From Conus ventricosus (taxonomy: Eukaryota; Mollusca; Gastropoda; Neogastropoda; Conidae), in assembly GCA_018398815.1 (NCBI GenBank), contig CM031601.1, positions 32,685,380 through 32,749,379 of the forward strand: 64,000 nt of DNA, given 5' to 3'. The position numbers and the translations under genes were made by a program. Positions 43,449 to 53,309 of this stretch are shown here, one piece after another (within the stretch, counting starts at the first letter, position 1; each line of letters starts with the position of its first letter). The notes below the pieces were generated by a model. The model was not told where the DNA came from and made no database searches. It was given only the letters and a program-made list of their open reading frames with translations.

Positions 43449-44628
43449 AAATACAACAAGGGCTGTCTTTTCGCTAGTGTGACTGTCAGCGCGAGGCAGA
43501 TCAACAGGTGGCGTGCTTTCTGGGCTGCTTTCTGGCTGTGGGGCGCTTATAACTGGATCGCTTTCTTCAGGGCTAGGTACATTTTTTAAAATGGATGGAG
43601 CAGGCCCTGTGTTTAAACCTTGATTGTGTCCTAAGTTTTGATCGTCTCCAGCTATGAGGATTTCATTGTTATAATTCTGTATCATGCCAATCTGTAGTCT
43701 AAGGTCAGAGGGTAGCATGTATAATCCATGGCCTACAACAAAGTCAACCTTTGACCTAGCGTGTGCAAGAACGTCTTGATACCTCTGTATGCTGGCAGGC
43801 AAATCAACAGCAGAGTTAATAGCATCTTCTAAATTGGCTAGAAATTGTTTTCTAGCGTCAAAGCCTGTAGACTGATCCACGATGCTAGACTTGGTCTGTG
43901 CTTGTGCTCCTAATAGACACCAAACGTATGTCCGTATGGAGTCATTAAGTCTTTGAACTCCTGGCATTGTTAGACCTTCACTTTCATCTAAGATAAATGT
44001 TGCCCAAGCATTAGGGTGTTTTTGTTCAATTGACCCTAATCGAACTTGTTGTTTGGTTGAAAAGAGTGTGGCCAGGCCAGTAGTCATAATTATATTCTCT
44101 TTTTGCACCCCACAAATACAATGTGCCTAACCCATGATTGCGGTCTAACTTTTGTCTAAAATCAGTTGAAGGATTAATGTTAAATTCGTTGCAGATTTTT
44201 TCATATGCATTATTGTCCATTGGACTTTTAAATGGATTAAACGCGTTGTCGCTGGGGAGGGGCACTTGTAGTTCAGTTAGTATTCGTCTGTACTGGTAAT
44301 AAACATGAAAGTTATATACTGACCTTACTAAAAGATTGGGGTGGTTTAAATGGTTTGCATATGAAACACCACAGCCAGTAGTTGCGCAGTAAATAGCAAA
44401 ATTTAACTGATTCTGGTAAAACGTCATAGGGCGGGATGACCATGCTGATGGTGCTCTATCATTCTTTATTGGCGGATTTAAATATCTAGTTAGTGGGTTT
44501 ACAAGCCTTACTTGGAAACCATATGATTCATCTACTGCAATGGTTAGTAAACTGAAGTCTAAAGATTTGGGGTTATAAAACGCTCCTACATTGTAAGTGG
44601 CACTTTCGTTATATTTAAAAGGTTTCAT
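43404..44628 (-). CDS. Conserved Polinton-associated protein with C-terminal membrane anchor (one frameshift)
   Basis: Two overlapping frames, 44026-44628 and 43404-44108, that together form about 408 residues broken by one shift near 44090. The N-terminal part contains QLNFAIYCATTGCGVSYANH and a Tyr/Asn-rich region; the second part has AWATFILDESEGLTMPGVQR, a Pro/Ser/Glu-rich linker, then a C-terminal membrane helix (TALVVFLTFTGLAILYFTKN). The start abuts AATTTAAAAAATG. Well conserved in other invertebrate Polinton-like elements as far as I recognise it; probably a virion or assembly protein, unproven. Confidence 0.7.
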
Positions 44629-44662
44629 TTTTTAAATTAATTTTTAAATAGCTATAAAAAAG
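44629..44662. promoter_or_regulatory. 34-bp divergent promoter
   Basis: AT-only spacer (TTTTTTAAATTAATTTTTAAATAGCTATAAAAAAG) between the minus-strand ATG at 44628 and the plus-strand ATG at 44663. Same architecture as 42162-42194 and 6953-6992. Confidence 0.5.
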
Positions 44663-45400
44663 ATGTACATCTGTATAACCCAACAAACAAGCGTGTGTTC
44701 TTAACGTACCCAATTGACAATAGGCGTGGTGATTATAGGATTGCCCTTAAAGAAATTGGTTTTAAAGTAAAATGGATTAACATATCTGAAAGAGCTAAGA
44801 ATAACTGGGTAGATGTTAAGGACGAACAAGGCAATCTATTAAAACATTTAAAAATACTCGATGGCTACTACAGCTTTTGTTCTTTAAGAGAAGTATTTAG
44901 CATTTTTGGCATTAAGTTAAAAATTAATGAGGCAAATCTTATAATTACTATGATTTTTCCAGAACTTGAAGAAAAAAGGGAGTACGTTTTTCCTAGAACT
45001 TAGAAGCCTTGCTCGAATTTTAGGCTTTTATGATAGTGGTGAAACATATCATATTAAAACACATATGCTCTTAAAAAGCGGTCTTTATGAGTATGTGAGC
45101 AGTAGACCGTCCGATTTTCTAATTAACCCAATGCTGTATGTCTATTTCGAAGAGTTAAAAACAAATACTAATTTGTTTGATGGGCAGCCATCTACTTTTC
45201 TGCGAGCACTGCCGTCAATTAGGGTAGGGTTTTGCGATTATCAGTTATATACGTTTGGCGGAGACAGTCAATTTAAAGAATTAGTTAATTTAGACATAAC
45301 TTCTTTAAATGTAAAAATAACTAACCAAAATGGAAAGCCGGTTGTTTGTTCTGATTTATTAATGGTGTTAGAAGTAGAAGAGCGTGCTGTAAGCCATTAG
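44663..45400 (+). CDS. Conserved Polinton-associated protein at the right end (frameshifted)
   Basis: Starts at ATG 44663 after GCTATAAAAAAG. The frame shifts within the first codons, then is open at 44695-45003 (GDYRIALKEIGFKVKWINIS), shifts again near 44980, and runs to 45400 (RSLARILGFYDSGETYHIKT, then a beta-rich C-terminal half). About 245 residues in all. Two one-base breaks. It is the last gene and its stop directly abuts the right terminal repeat. No function known; beta-rich composition would suit a structural protein, an inference. Confidence 0.65.
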
Positions 45401-45647
45401 ATTTTTATGTGCCTGGAGAGAATGTCTTTATGCGGGTTCACGATCACCAAATCTTATCTTGCACGTAAGGCCCCCGTTTTAAATTGACGATTACGTCAAT
45501 TTTTAGAGGTTTTGGGGTGTTAATTTTTTGTGAAACAGGTTCTGATTTTGGCCAAAACTGATATGAGAAGGACGTGATTTGTATGTGAAAAGGGGGGTTT
45601 TCGTGCAAAATAAGATGGGTGGTCTTGAACCCGCATAAAGACATTCT
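45400..45647 (-). repeat. Polinton-like right terminal inverted repeat
   Basis: Reverse complement of the left repeat, ending ..AAGACATTCT at 45647. It starts immediately after the stop codon of the last plus-strand gene, so there is essentially no spacer. Confidence 0.93.
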
Positions 45648-45656
45648 CTGCAGCAG

Positions 45657-46246
45657 TTCTAAATACAAATCCTGAAATATTTCTTGGATAATCTTTCAGC
45701 TTTTACTCTATTCGTTAACTACCTGTCTTCTTTTCCAACCTCTTTTGCTGCGCCGACTGTTGTTTTAAGGGCATCCAGTTTTAAGTCCCAAAGCTTGCAT
45801 TGGATGATCCCCAAGGTGCAAGCAAGGCAAACTTATATAATTTGAGAATCCATGATAATATATTCTTAAGTGTTGAGGAATGAATCATATAAGCAGTTGC
45901 CCTGACAGAGCCTCGTGTAGGGAATGCCCACACATATGAAGTCTGTCAGCCTGGTGTCGCCCTAAGACTGCATACAGTTTGAGACTGTTTAACCCAACAG
46001 CCATTCATCCCATTGGTACTGTATGAAAGCCTTGGCATTGGGGGAGGTTCACTCCAAAAAGGGTGGTGACAACAGGGGACGTAATGCCATTAATGATGAA
46101 AAGTACACATCCATGTTGTTTTCTGTGTTTGTGTTTGATTTCCCGTTTACAGAAAGAGAGAGAGGGTGTGTGTTTTTCTAGGGTTGGGGAGGGAGCAAGG
46201 AAAGAGGTAGGTGTGTTTGCTTTGGTGTATGTGTGTGTGTGTTTGT

Positions 46247-46287
<41 letters not shown>

Positions 46288-46305
46288 TGTTTGTGTGTGG
46301 AGTCT

Positions 46306-46369
<64 letters not shown>

Positions 46370-46806
46370 GTGTGTGTGAATGAGGGAGGAACAAGGGACA
46401 TATGAAATAATGTTCTTTTTCAAATTATGATCTTCATTGTGAATGTTTGAAAAAGGGACAATGTGATTTAATTTCATTCTTAAAATAGTGTTCTTTTCTT
46501 GTACCCCACTTTTTTTTTTATAATGTGGCCTTTATTAGTTTGAACTGATAATGAATTGCTTGATGTTGATTGTGTTGGTTATGATGGTATGATATTATAC
46601 AGTTTCACCATCTCTTGTTTGTTTGCCCTCAAAGATCTTTATGGATTTGGGAAATATTACAATGTGGTCTTGAGACACTTTGGTGCTGCATCTCATTTTC
46701 TTCTGAATGCGTGATGATCCAGGATTGACTAGTGCAGTGATTGTGTTGCAAGATCAATGCTGCACAATATGTTTTGATTTGAAGTGAAGAATTTCTCTTC
46801 TGACAG
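45657..46806. other. Non-coding, upstream part of RBM26/27-like intron
   Basis: No supported gene. It contains a long (GT)n/(TTTG) compound microsatellite at 46226-46378, which causes spurious Cys/Val and Thr/His frames. It ends in a good splice acceptor (ttctcttctgacag) at 46806. Confidence 0.6.
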
Positions 46807-46925
46807 TTGTGATGCTGAGCCAACAGCCCTTGCCAAATATGTCTGTGCCTTGGTACGGAAAGACAAACCTGAAAATGAGCTGAAAGATATCTGCACTGAT
46901 CAGCTGGATGTCTTCTTGCAGCTAA
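46807..46925 (+). CDS. RBM26: RBM26/RBM27-like, exon with PWI-like domain
   Basis: Encodes CDAEPTALAKYVCALVRKDK and PENELKDICTDQLDVFLQ, the diagnostic PWI-like N-terminal region of RBM26/RBM27 (Drosophila swm), nuclear RNA-binding proteins linked to poly(A) RNA decay and export. Acceptor at 46805-46806 and donor GTAAGA at 46926. The exon enters in phase 1 and leaves in phase 1, matching the next exon. The preceding exon, which would encode the protein start and the first helix, is not found in the window. Confidence 0.85.
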
Positions 46926-47354
46926 GTAAGAAATGTTTTCTGTCAAATTGTCTAAATGGGCTTCCTTTGAAGAGTGTGGTGCCAGTGTGAATTTTACACT
47001 GACAGTGGGAAGTTCTGGTGTTAATATTGAAAATTAAATATTGTTATAACTTATGTAAAAGTTTTTAATAGTTAAATTTTGTTATGTGTAAAAGTTTTTG
47101 TTTTGTTGGCATGCATTGTGGGATAGCTGCAAAATACAGGTTAACGATAAGGTGCTCAGCTCAGAAAGGAGCACAGTTTATTTTAACAGAATGGATTGAC
47201 TCTCTGCTACTTAAAATGTAATATAGTCAACCAGTGGTCTTTCAGTGGACATGTGAGAGCATGCTTTTTATACAAATTTTTGTTAGGTAGTTCAACTTCA
47301 TTAACTACCTGACTCGTAGAACTGATTCACCAGTATTTCTTGCTTGCATCCCAG

Positions 47355-47568
47355 GCTATGCAGGTCATGTTCAAGTATTTAAGATCTCTAGCAAGACGAA
47401 TGGAAGAGACATCTCGCAGCAAAATCTTACAGGCCTGTCCAGACTTTGAGTTAGAGTTCTTTCCCCTTGTCACAGATAATTCAAAAGAAGGAATGGTATT
47501 TTGCAGGCCATACACAGGTCACACTGTAATGATATATTCTTTTCTTCGAAAAGTTAAGACTGTCCATG
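47355..47568 (+). CDS. Exon-like open frame inside the RBM26/27-like intron (unknown gene)
   Basis: 214 bp bounded by a strong acceptor (cttgcttgcatcccag) and donor (CATG|gtgagt), with a fully open frame of 71 codons reading QVMFKYLRSLARRMEETSRS, ..CPDFELEFFPLVTDNSKE.. and ..IYSFLRKVKTVH. The amino-acid sequence looks like a real helical protein but I do not recognise it. It enters in phase 0 and leaves in phase 1, so it cannot be spliced in frame between the neighbouring RBM26/27-like exons (both junctions phase 1). It may be a stray exon of another gene, a nested gene or a misplaced contig. Confidence 0.45.
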
Positions 47569-47808
47569 GTGAGTACCATAGGATGATCCACTTGTTACAG
47601 ATAATTTAAGTACTGGAATGTAGTATGATGGCAAAGGAGGTACAGGCATTTCACTGTAAACTCCAGTCCAGAAAAGCTGTCGGGCCTAGAGATTTTTTTG
47701 CCGTCCCAGGGACAAGTAGATTGCAATCCACAAAATCAGCTTGACCCTCCAACTTCTTATTTGTCCTGAGGCAAAATTTCGTAATTCATCACATGATTGT
47801 CTTTTCTG

Positions 47809-47955
47809 TTGTTGTTGTCGTACCCTGGCTGAAAGACTCCAGGGAACATCCAAACAGCCAAAGTACTTGAACACTATGGTAAAAATGCATCAGCTGGGTA
47901 TGAGAACACTACGTGTGAGACCATTTTTGATTACCCCGCCACATGGGCATTGGGG
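47809..47955 (-). repeat. (AAC)n SINE-like repeat, partial, in intron
   Basis: Tail half of the SINE family: GTTGTTGTTGTCGTACCCTGG on the + strand, then AAAGACTCCAGGG and the following blocks, ending after CCACATGGGCA. It is uninterrupted across the point where the Gypsy element is inserted in copies 1 and 2, so it serves as the empty-site reference. Confidence 0.8.
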
Positions 47956-48029
47956 GATGTTGTCTTTTTTTAATTACTATATATGGGTTTGAAGTTAACT
48001 TGCTGAGCTGTGTTCAACTGTGTTTTCAG

Positions 48030-48361
48030 AAACCAAGTCTTTTGTAGAGGAGCTGTTCAAGGGACTACGATCCAAAGTATATGAAAGTGTGGAGTATACT
48101 GCTACAAAGGCACCTGCCAGTGCTCCCATCCCCACCCCTGCCCCTGTCCCTGCCCCCACACCTGCCCTTTCCAAAGTGGACATTAAACCAGAGCCGCTGG
48201 TGAAGATAGAAAGTATTTTGAAAACAGAGCCCAGTAACTCACCTTTGCAAACTGCCAGCGCAACGCGGTCCTCCAGTGTGTCCTCCACCCAGTCCCGCCT
48301 GCCCAGTGGTGAACCTGCCAACAAACGCAGCAAGAGATCTGAAGACAACTCTCAGCCATGG
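48030..48361 (+). CDS. RBM26: RBM26/RBM27-like, second visible exon
   Basis: Starts KSFVEELFKGLRSKVYES, continuing the PWI-like fold, then a low-complexity Ala/Pro/Thr region (APIPTPAPVPAPTPALSKVD) and a Ser/Arg/Lys stretch ending EPANKRSKRSEDNSQPW. Acceptor tgttttcag at 48029, donor GGTAATT at 48362. Length 332 bp: completes the split codon from exon 46807-46925 and ends in phase 0. Confidence 0.85.
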
Positions 48362-48812
48362 GTAATTGGGCCTTCTCTTGACCTACACATAGAATATTCT
48401 TCATGGCTGGATGAAAAGATCAGAAATAAGCATGGATCAGAAATAAGCATGGATCTATGTCAGCAGATTGAATCTAAGCGTGGATCTATTTCCTTGTCTC
48501 TAAGCACCTTTTGCTTGTTTTCGTTCAGAGCATTGTGAATAATAAGAATAATGTAGGTATCCTGTATACATGAAAATAACTTTGGAAAGATTCACAGTGT
48601 TGATTTGGTGAAATTCTTAATAAGTTAAAAATTTTGGATCCTTTTTAATGAGAATTAGATTGAAAAAGACAATTATGTATACAAAATTTTGACAGACTTG
48701 TATAAAGTTTTGATTTGTTTCAATACTTAGTTTGTCAGATAAATAGTGAATTAAATGATAGAAATAATACATTGATACTAAAAAACACTCTCCTCCCATT
48801 TGTTTATGTCAG

Positions 48813-49060
48813 TCTTCAGTGCCAGTCAAACAAGAACCTGCAGAAAACCGGGATTATCGTGAGAGCCGTGAAAATCGGGAAGGACGGGAAGGGCGGGACA
48901 ACCGAGATAGAGATGGCAAAGATGATCGGGACACCAGGGACAGGCGAGACAGTGACAGGAAAGAGAGCGATCGTCGTGACACTCGTGACTCTCGTGATCT
49001 TGGTCCTCGCAGGCGAAGAACACGCAGCAGGAGTTTTAGTCCAAGGCGTGGCAGAGACTT
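48813..49060 (+). CDS. RBM26: RBM26/RBM27-like, third visible exon (RD/RE-rich)
   Basis: Starts SSVPVKQEPAENRDYRESRE in phase 0 and is then almost entirely Arg/Asp/Glu/Ser dipeptides, ending RRRTRSRSFSPRRGRD. Such an RS/RD-like domain precedes the CCCH finger in RBM26/27. Acceptor tttatgtcag at 48812, donor GTAAGT at 49061, leaving in phase 2. Confidence 0.85.
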
Positions 49061-49452
49061 GTAAGTGTGGATTTTGATGTGATTCTCATTCAGTTTCATG
49101 TGTTCTGGATTAGTGTGTTCTGTTCTGTTCTGTTCTTTTGATTTTGATATCATAAAAGAGTATTACTGGCCAGTTAAAGTTTGACATCGTACGTGTGTAC
49201 AGCTAGAATTAAAATGCAATCACTGTTGCGAGCATATTCACAGGCTGGCTTAACCCTCTGCCTACCACATTACTTTGTGCTATATGACCATGTGAATACC
49301 ATGCCAAGAGAGAGAACTCCGCAACACATACACACTTGCCATAAAGAAATGTCAATAAAAAAATTGTTTTTTAGTTACCTATTCTATGAAAGTAATGAGA
49401 AAAATTCAAAGACAGCGCTCCATCCAAAACGGCCATTTCCCCCCACTTTAGT

Positions 49453-51655
49453 GTGGTGTCTGCCTTCGACATTGATCTCCCTTCCCCTGCCCCGGTGTTC
49501 CGCAACGTCCGCAACACCCGTGCCATTGACAGAGCAGCGCTGAGAGACGATCTGCAGGTGGAGCTGGGCAGCATTGAGAACTGCACCGCTGACCAGTACA
49601 ACACTGCCCTCCGGGACGTTCTCTACAAGCATGCCCCTGTGTCTCGACGCAGGGTGATGGAGAGGAAGGTGGCGTCCCCGTGGTTTGGTGTCCTTGGCGA
49701 TGAACTGCTTCAGGCAAAACACGAGCGGAGATGTGCAGAGCAGCAGTGGAGACTGACAGGACTCACCGTTCACAAGCAGATCTATCAGAAAGCCAAGAAT
49801 TTTGTGACTTTCCTTGTTCACAAAGCCAAGACTTTATTCTACATCACCAGTATTTCGGAGGCAAAGTCTAGCAAAGAACTGTATCACATCACCAACACTG
49901 TGTGTGCTAGGACTAAAAGTAATCAGCTTCCCACTATCTATCCATTGTCTGCATTGCCAAATATGTTTTCAGACTTCTTTTGTTCCAAGGTTGAGAAAAT
50001 TCGGAAAGATCTGGACGCTCAAGTGACTGTGGCGCACCCCTTGGTAAACCGTTCAGTGGTGATCCACTTTGTGCATTCAGTCCTGTCACTAACGAAGAGG
50101 TTTTGGTAATTTTGAAAAAATCAGCTCCCAAAACTTGTGATCTTGACCCACTCCCCACGCCCCTGCTCTATGAATGCTTGGAAACTGTTCTGCCTTTTTT
50201 GACAAAGATGATCAATGATTTTCTACTTTCCGGTATTTTCCCTGATGTTCACAAGAATGCGATTGTAACCCCTCTATTGAAGAAGCCAACACTGGACTCT
50301 AACGATCTGAAAAGTTTCCGTCCAGTTTCAAATCTGTCGTTTTTGTCAAAGATTATTGAGAAAATTGTGTTGTCTCAGCTTTCCACTCATTTATTGTCCA
50401 ACCAGCTATTCAGTATCCATCAGTCGGCCTATAGACCCGGTCATAGCATGGAAACTGCCCTGATGAAAGTTGTAAATGATCTCCTGCTTTCTCTTGATGA
50501 AGGAAAACTCTCTGTTTTGACATTGTTAGATCTCTCGGCCGCATTCGACACCATTGATCACAGCATTCTTCTCTCTCGTTTAGAACATGTGTTTGGTGTT
50601 TCTGACACAGCCCTTCACTGGTTTGAATCATACCTGTCCAACCGCACTCAAACTGTATCTATTCAAGACTGCAAATCTAACCCAGCGTTAATCGCCTATG
50701 GAGTGCCACAGGGTTCTGTCCTTGGCCCAGTTTTGTTTGTTTTTTATACAACACCCTTGTCTGATATCATCTCATCTCACTCTGTTCTGTCTCACTCTTT
50801 TGCAGATGATACTCAGTTACAAAAGTCTGCAGAACCCAGCCATGTCAACAAGCTGGTTCAGTCAATGCAACTTGCAAGCATGTATTCAGGATGTTAAATC
50901 ATGGATGACATTTAACAAACTCAAGTTAAACGATGAGAAAACTGAAGCTTTAGTCATTTCTTCACCAAGAACGTCACTGTCTACTCCATTACCGGACTCG
51001 CTTGTTGTCGGTGATGCCACTGTTTCATTTTCAAAATCAGCAAAGAATCTTGGCGTTGTTCTTGACTCACATCTGACAATGAATGCTCAGGTCATGAACG
51101 TAATTCGTACAGATAACTTTGAGCTCCGTCGTATCAGCTCAATTCGCCATTTCCTCTCAACTGAGGCAACAAAAACTCTCGTTTCAGCATTTGTGCTCTC
51201 CCGTCTGGATTATTGCAATGGTCTCCTTGTAAATTGCCCACAAGATCTTATACAACGAATTCAGAGATTACAAAATACTGCAGCATGCCTGGTCTTGAGG
51301 GTTCCCCATAGAGACCACATCACCCCGCATCTCTACACTCTGCACTGGCTCCCCATAGCAGCACGCATTAGATACAAAATTGCATGCATGTGTTTTCGCG
51401 CCGTCAATGGATCTGGCCCTGTCTCTTTCTCACCTGGTTAGCATATACACACCGGCAAGAACACTCCGCTCATCATCTGACACTCTCACACTCTGCAAGC
51501 CACGCGTTTCAACAAAAACCTATGGTGAACGTTCCTTCTTTTTTGCAGCCCCTTCCGTTTGGAACTCTCTCCCACTTTCGATCCGCTCTGCCAAAACTGA
51601 CTCTGCTTTCCGCTCTGCTCTCAAAACCCATCTGTTCAAGGAATTTTTTCTATAG
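49453..51655 (+). pseudogene. LINE ORF2 fragment: reverse transcriptase and C-terminal domain
   Basis: Three frames: 49453-50109 (pre-RT linker), 50103-50897 (RT) and 50698-51655 (RT end and C-terminal domain). RT landmarks: NAIVTPLLKKPTLDSNDLKS, FRPVSNLSFLSKIIEK, SAYRPGHSMETALMKV, the first catalytic D in LLDLSAAFDTIDHSIL, YGVPQGSVLGPVLF and FADDTQLQ. Then NLGVVLDSHLTM, RLDYCNGLL and TPHLYTLHWLPI, the usual C-terminal blocks. One-base shifts occur at about 50100 and 50885, and again near 51430. Not functional as written and lacks the endonuclease. Confidence 0.88.
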
Positions 51656-51728
51656 AAAGCATTTTTGTCCTGTTATTGGGTGTGTCATGGCGTTACGTGT
51701 TGTAAGTGTTACACTTGAAAACTGACAG

Positions 51729-51765
51729 TGTGTGTGCGTGCGCGCGCGCGCGCGCGCGTGCGCGC

Positions 51766-51827
<62 letters not shown>

Positions 51828-51865
51828 TGTCAATGTTGGTTGGCTAGCCCCCCCCCCCCCCCTTT
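51729..51865 (+). repeat. (GC)n/(GT)n microsatellite and poly(C) run
   Basis: GCGC run (51740-51768), then about 28 GT units, then TGGTTGGCTAG and 17-18 C at 51849-51865. Within the 3' UTR of the LINE. Confidence 0.9.
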
Positions 51866-52030
51866 CCTTGCTGTGTTTCATTGTCATAATTGATGAGGTG
51901 ACTGGGTTTATGGTTTTGTATAGTGATGTTTGTTTTTGACATGTTTATAGTTAAACATTGTAAAGCGCTGTGAGCTCTAGTGAGAAAGGGCGCTCTATAA
52001 ATGTACGTTATTATTATTACGTTATTATAT

Positions 52031-52790
52031 AGTGAACTGGTACACGAGGAAAAAAACAACAACCGAACATACTAACTCTAATTCAGTGTTCTCGGTGCTA
52101 AAACAATTTTCCCTAAATTCACTGTACCCACAGAATGTCATGGATTAGGAGCACAGAGTGATTTTCTAAGTCTAAACAAAGTATTGAAACCTTCAGGAAC
52201 AAAATAAAGTCATTCTGTATGGTCTGCACACTAAGCAATCAACTTTTGTTGTGAAGGGGAAAAAACCCCAAACTTCAACAATTTTGTTAAACTGAAGGCA
52301 TCGCATACAAGAAGATTTGTCTTCTAACTAATGAGGGGAAAAATATAACAAGAACAGATTACTGAATACTGGACTTTAGATTGTGATGGAAATCAGCAAA
52401 AATGTTTTTTTGCACAAGTGCACTGAGCAGTCTTCCCCCCCTCCATCCCCCCGACACAACACACACACTGTGGTGATGATTTACCTCTTGTCTGTCTCCT
52501 CTTTGCTTTTTGATAAACAGGCAGGCAGTTTTTATTTTAGGCCAGAGTTTATGTTCATCCTTTTCTGCTTGCTTTTGTGCAGCAAATAAATTTGTTTCTC
52601 GTTAAAAGTCTACCAAAATTCTTCTGAAATCAAAAGGCTAAAGATGACGCTCCCACAGGCAAATCATGGGACACACCCACTGACTGACCCGGTTTCCTGG
52701 CTATCAAAACAAGGGAAACTTTTTGGGGGCTTCACTTCTTGTAGCCAGCCACTCTAGTCAATTATTAAAGAATCTGTAGCAAGTTTTGTT
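52031..52790. other. Intronic non-coding stretch
   Basis: No supported gene or recognisable repeat; AT-rich with short homopolymers. Confidence 0.5.
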
Positions 52791-52799
52791 TTTTCGAAT

Positions 52800-53309
52800 T
52801 TTCTTTTTTGGGGGGCTGGGCCCAGCAGCAATGGGCTATTCGACATCGTCATTATCATCGCCCGAATCATCGATTTGGGCCTCAAAATCAGTCACCAGTC
52901 GATCTTTGTTTATAACTAGGTCAAGATCGACGTCTGAATCATCTCGCTTCAAATCTTCTTCATGAGTGTAGCCCGCAAATACGCTCTTTTCATCAAGATC
53001 ACTTCAGAAAATGAATTCTGCAAGTTGCATAGTTACTTGATCTGCCATTTTCTCAGAAAATCTTCGCGAAAAAAAGCTGAACTTTGAAAATTCACAGCAG
53101 TGAAACTACTATACCAAAACTCATGCAACAAAAAACAAAATGGCGTCCAGAAACTTCTGTACCGGAAGACTCTTCTGCATTCTGGGATAAGCGATGGTGA
53201 AAGCGAAAGTCGTTGACCTAGTATTCAGCGGTCGATCTCGGTCGATCTGGTATTCAGATAGAGGAAATCTCGCGGTCGATCTCGGTCAATCCAGTAGGCA
53301 TTGGGTTAA
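52800..53309 (-). mobile_element. piggyBac relic: right end plus N-terminal transposase piece
   Basis: A minus-strand frame from ATG 53048 to a stop at 52835 encodes MADQVTMQLAEFIF, a stop, then an acidic stretch (DDSDVDLDLVINKDRL, DDSGDDNDDVE) like the N terminus of PGBD transposases. To its right, the sequence ends GGCATTGGGTTAA at 53309, a piggyBac-style terminus, after doubled subterminal motifs GCGGTCGATCTCGGTC (53229 and 53272). The other end and the catalytic domain are missing. Distinct from the 23730-27092 element. Confidence 0.5.

Larger units (their letters stand above)
27470..45647. mobile_element. Polinton/Maverick-like DNA element, full length (18.2 kb), with a nested Gypsy-2
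   Basis: Bounded by terminal inverted repeats 27470-27717 and 45400-45647 with 5'-AG..CT-3' ends, and flanked by a 9-bp direct repeat CTGCAGCAG. It encodes a DDE integrase and a family B DNA polymerase, the two defining genes of Polintons (adintovirus-like elements), and eight or nine further genes. A defective Gypsy element (30192-35688) is inserted in one gene; without it the element is about 12.7 kb, shorter than most Polintons. No packaging ATPase or cysteine protease was recognised. Many frames carry one-base indels. Confidence 0.88.
49385..52030 (+). mobile_element. 5'-truncated CR1/L2-like LINE in intron
   Basis: About 2.6 kb in an RBM26/27-like intron. It has a partial linker between endonuclease and RT, a full RT domain and the C-terminal region, then a 3' UTR with microsatellite (51729-51826) and a poly(C) run (51848-51865). 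It ends in a short 3' motif (AAAGCGCTGTGAGCTC..CGCTCTATAAATG) and TTATTATTA tail at 51960-52030, as in CR1/L2-type LINEs. The endonuclease is absent. Confidence 0.85.

Noticed and set aside
46005..46405. Thr/His- and Cys/Val-rich proteins
   Set aside because: Translations of a (GT)n microsatellite; same for 10873-11111, 13381-13709, 15209-15751, 16548-17005, 51693-51939 and 54605-54883.
49251..49275. TTAACCCTCTGCC as another piggyBac end
   Set aside because: No matching second end or transposase nearby; a single short match is not enough.
49453..51655. Host gene encoding a large enzyme
   Set aside because: RT motifs (SAYRPGHSMETAL, FADDTQ) and the 3' tail show a LINE.
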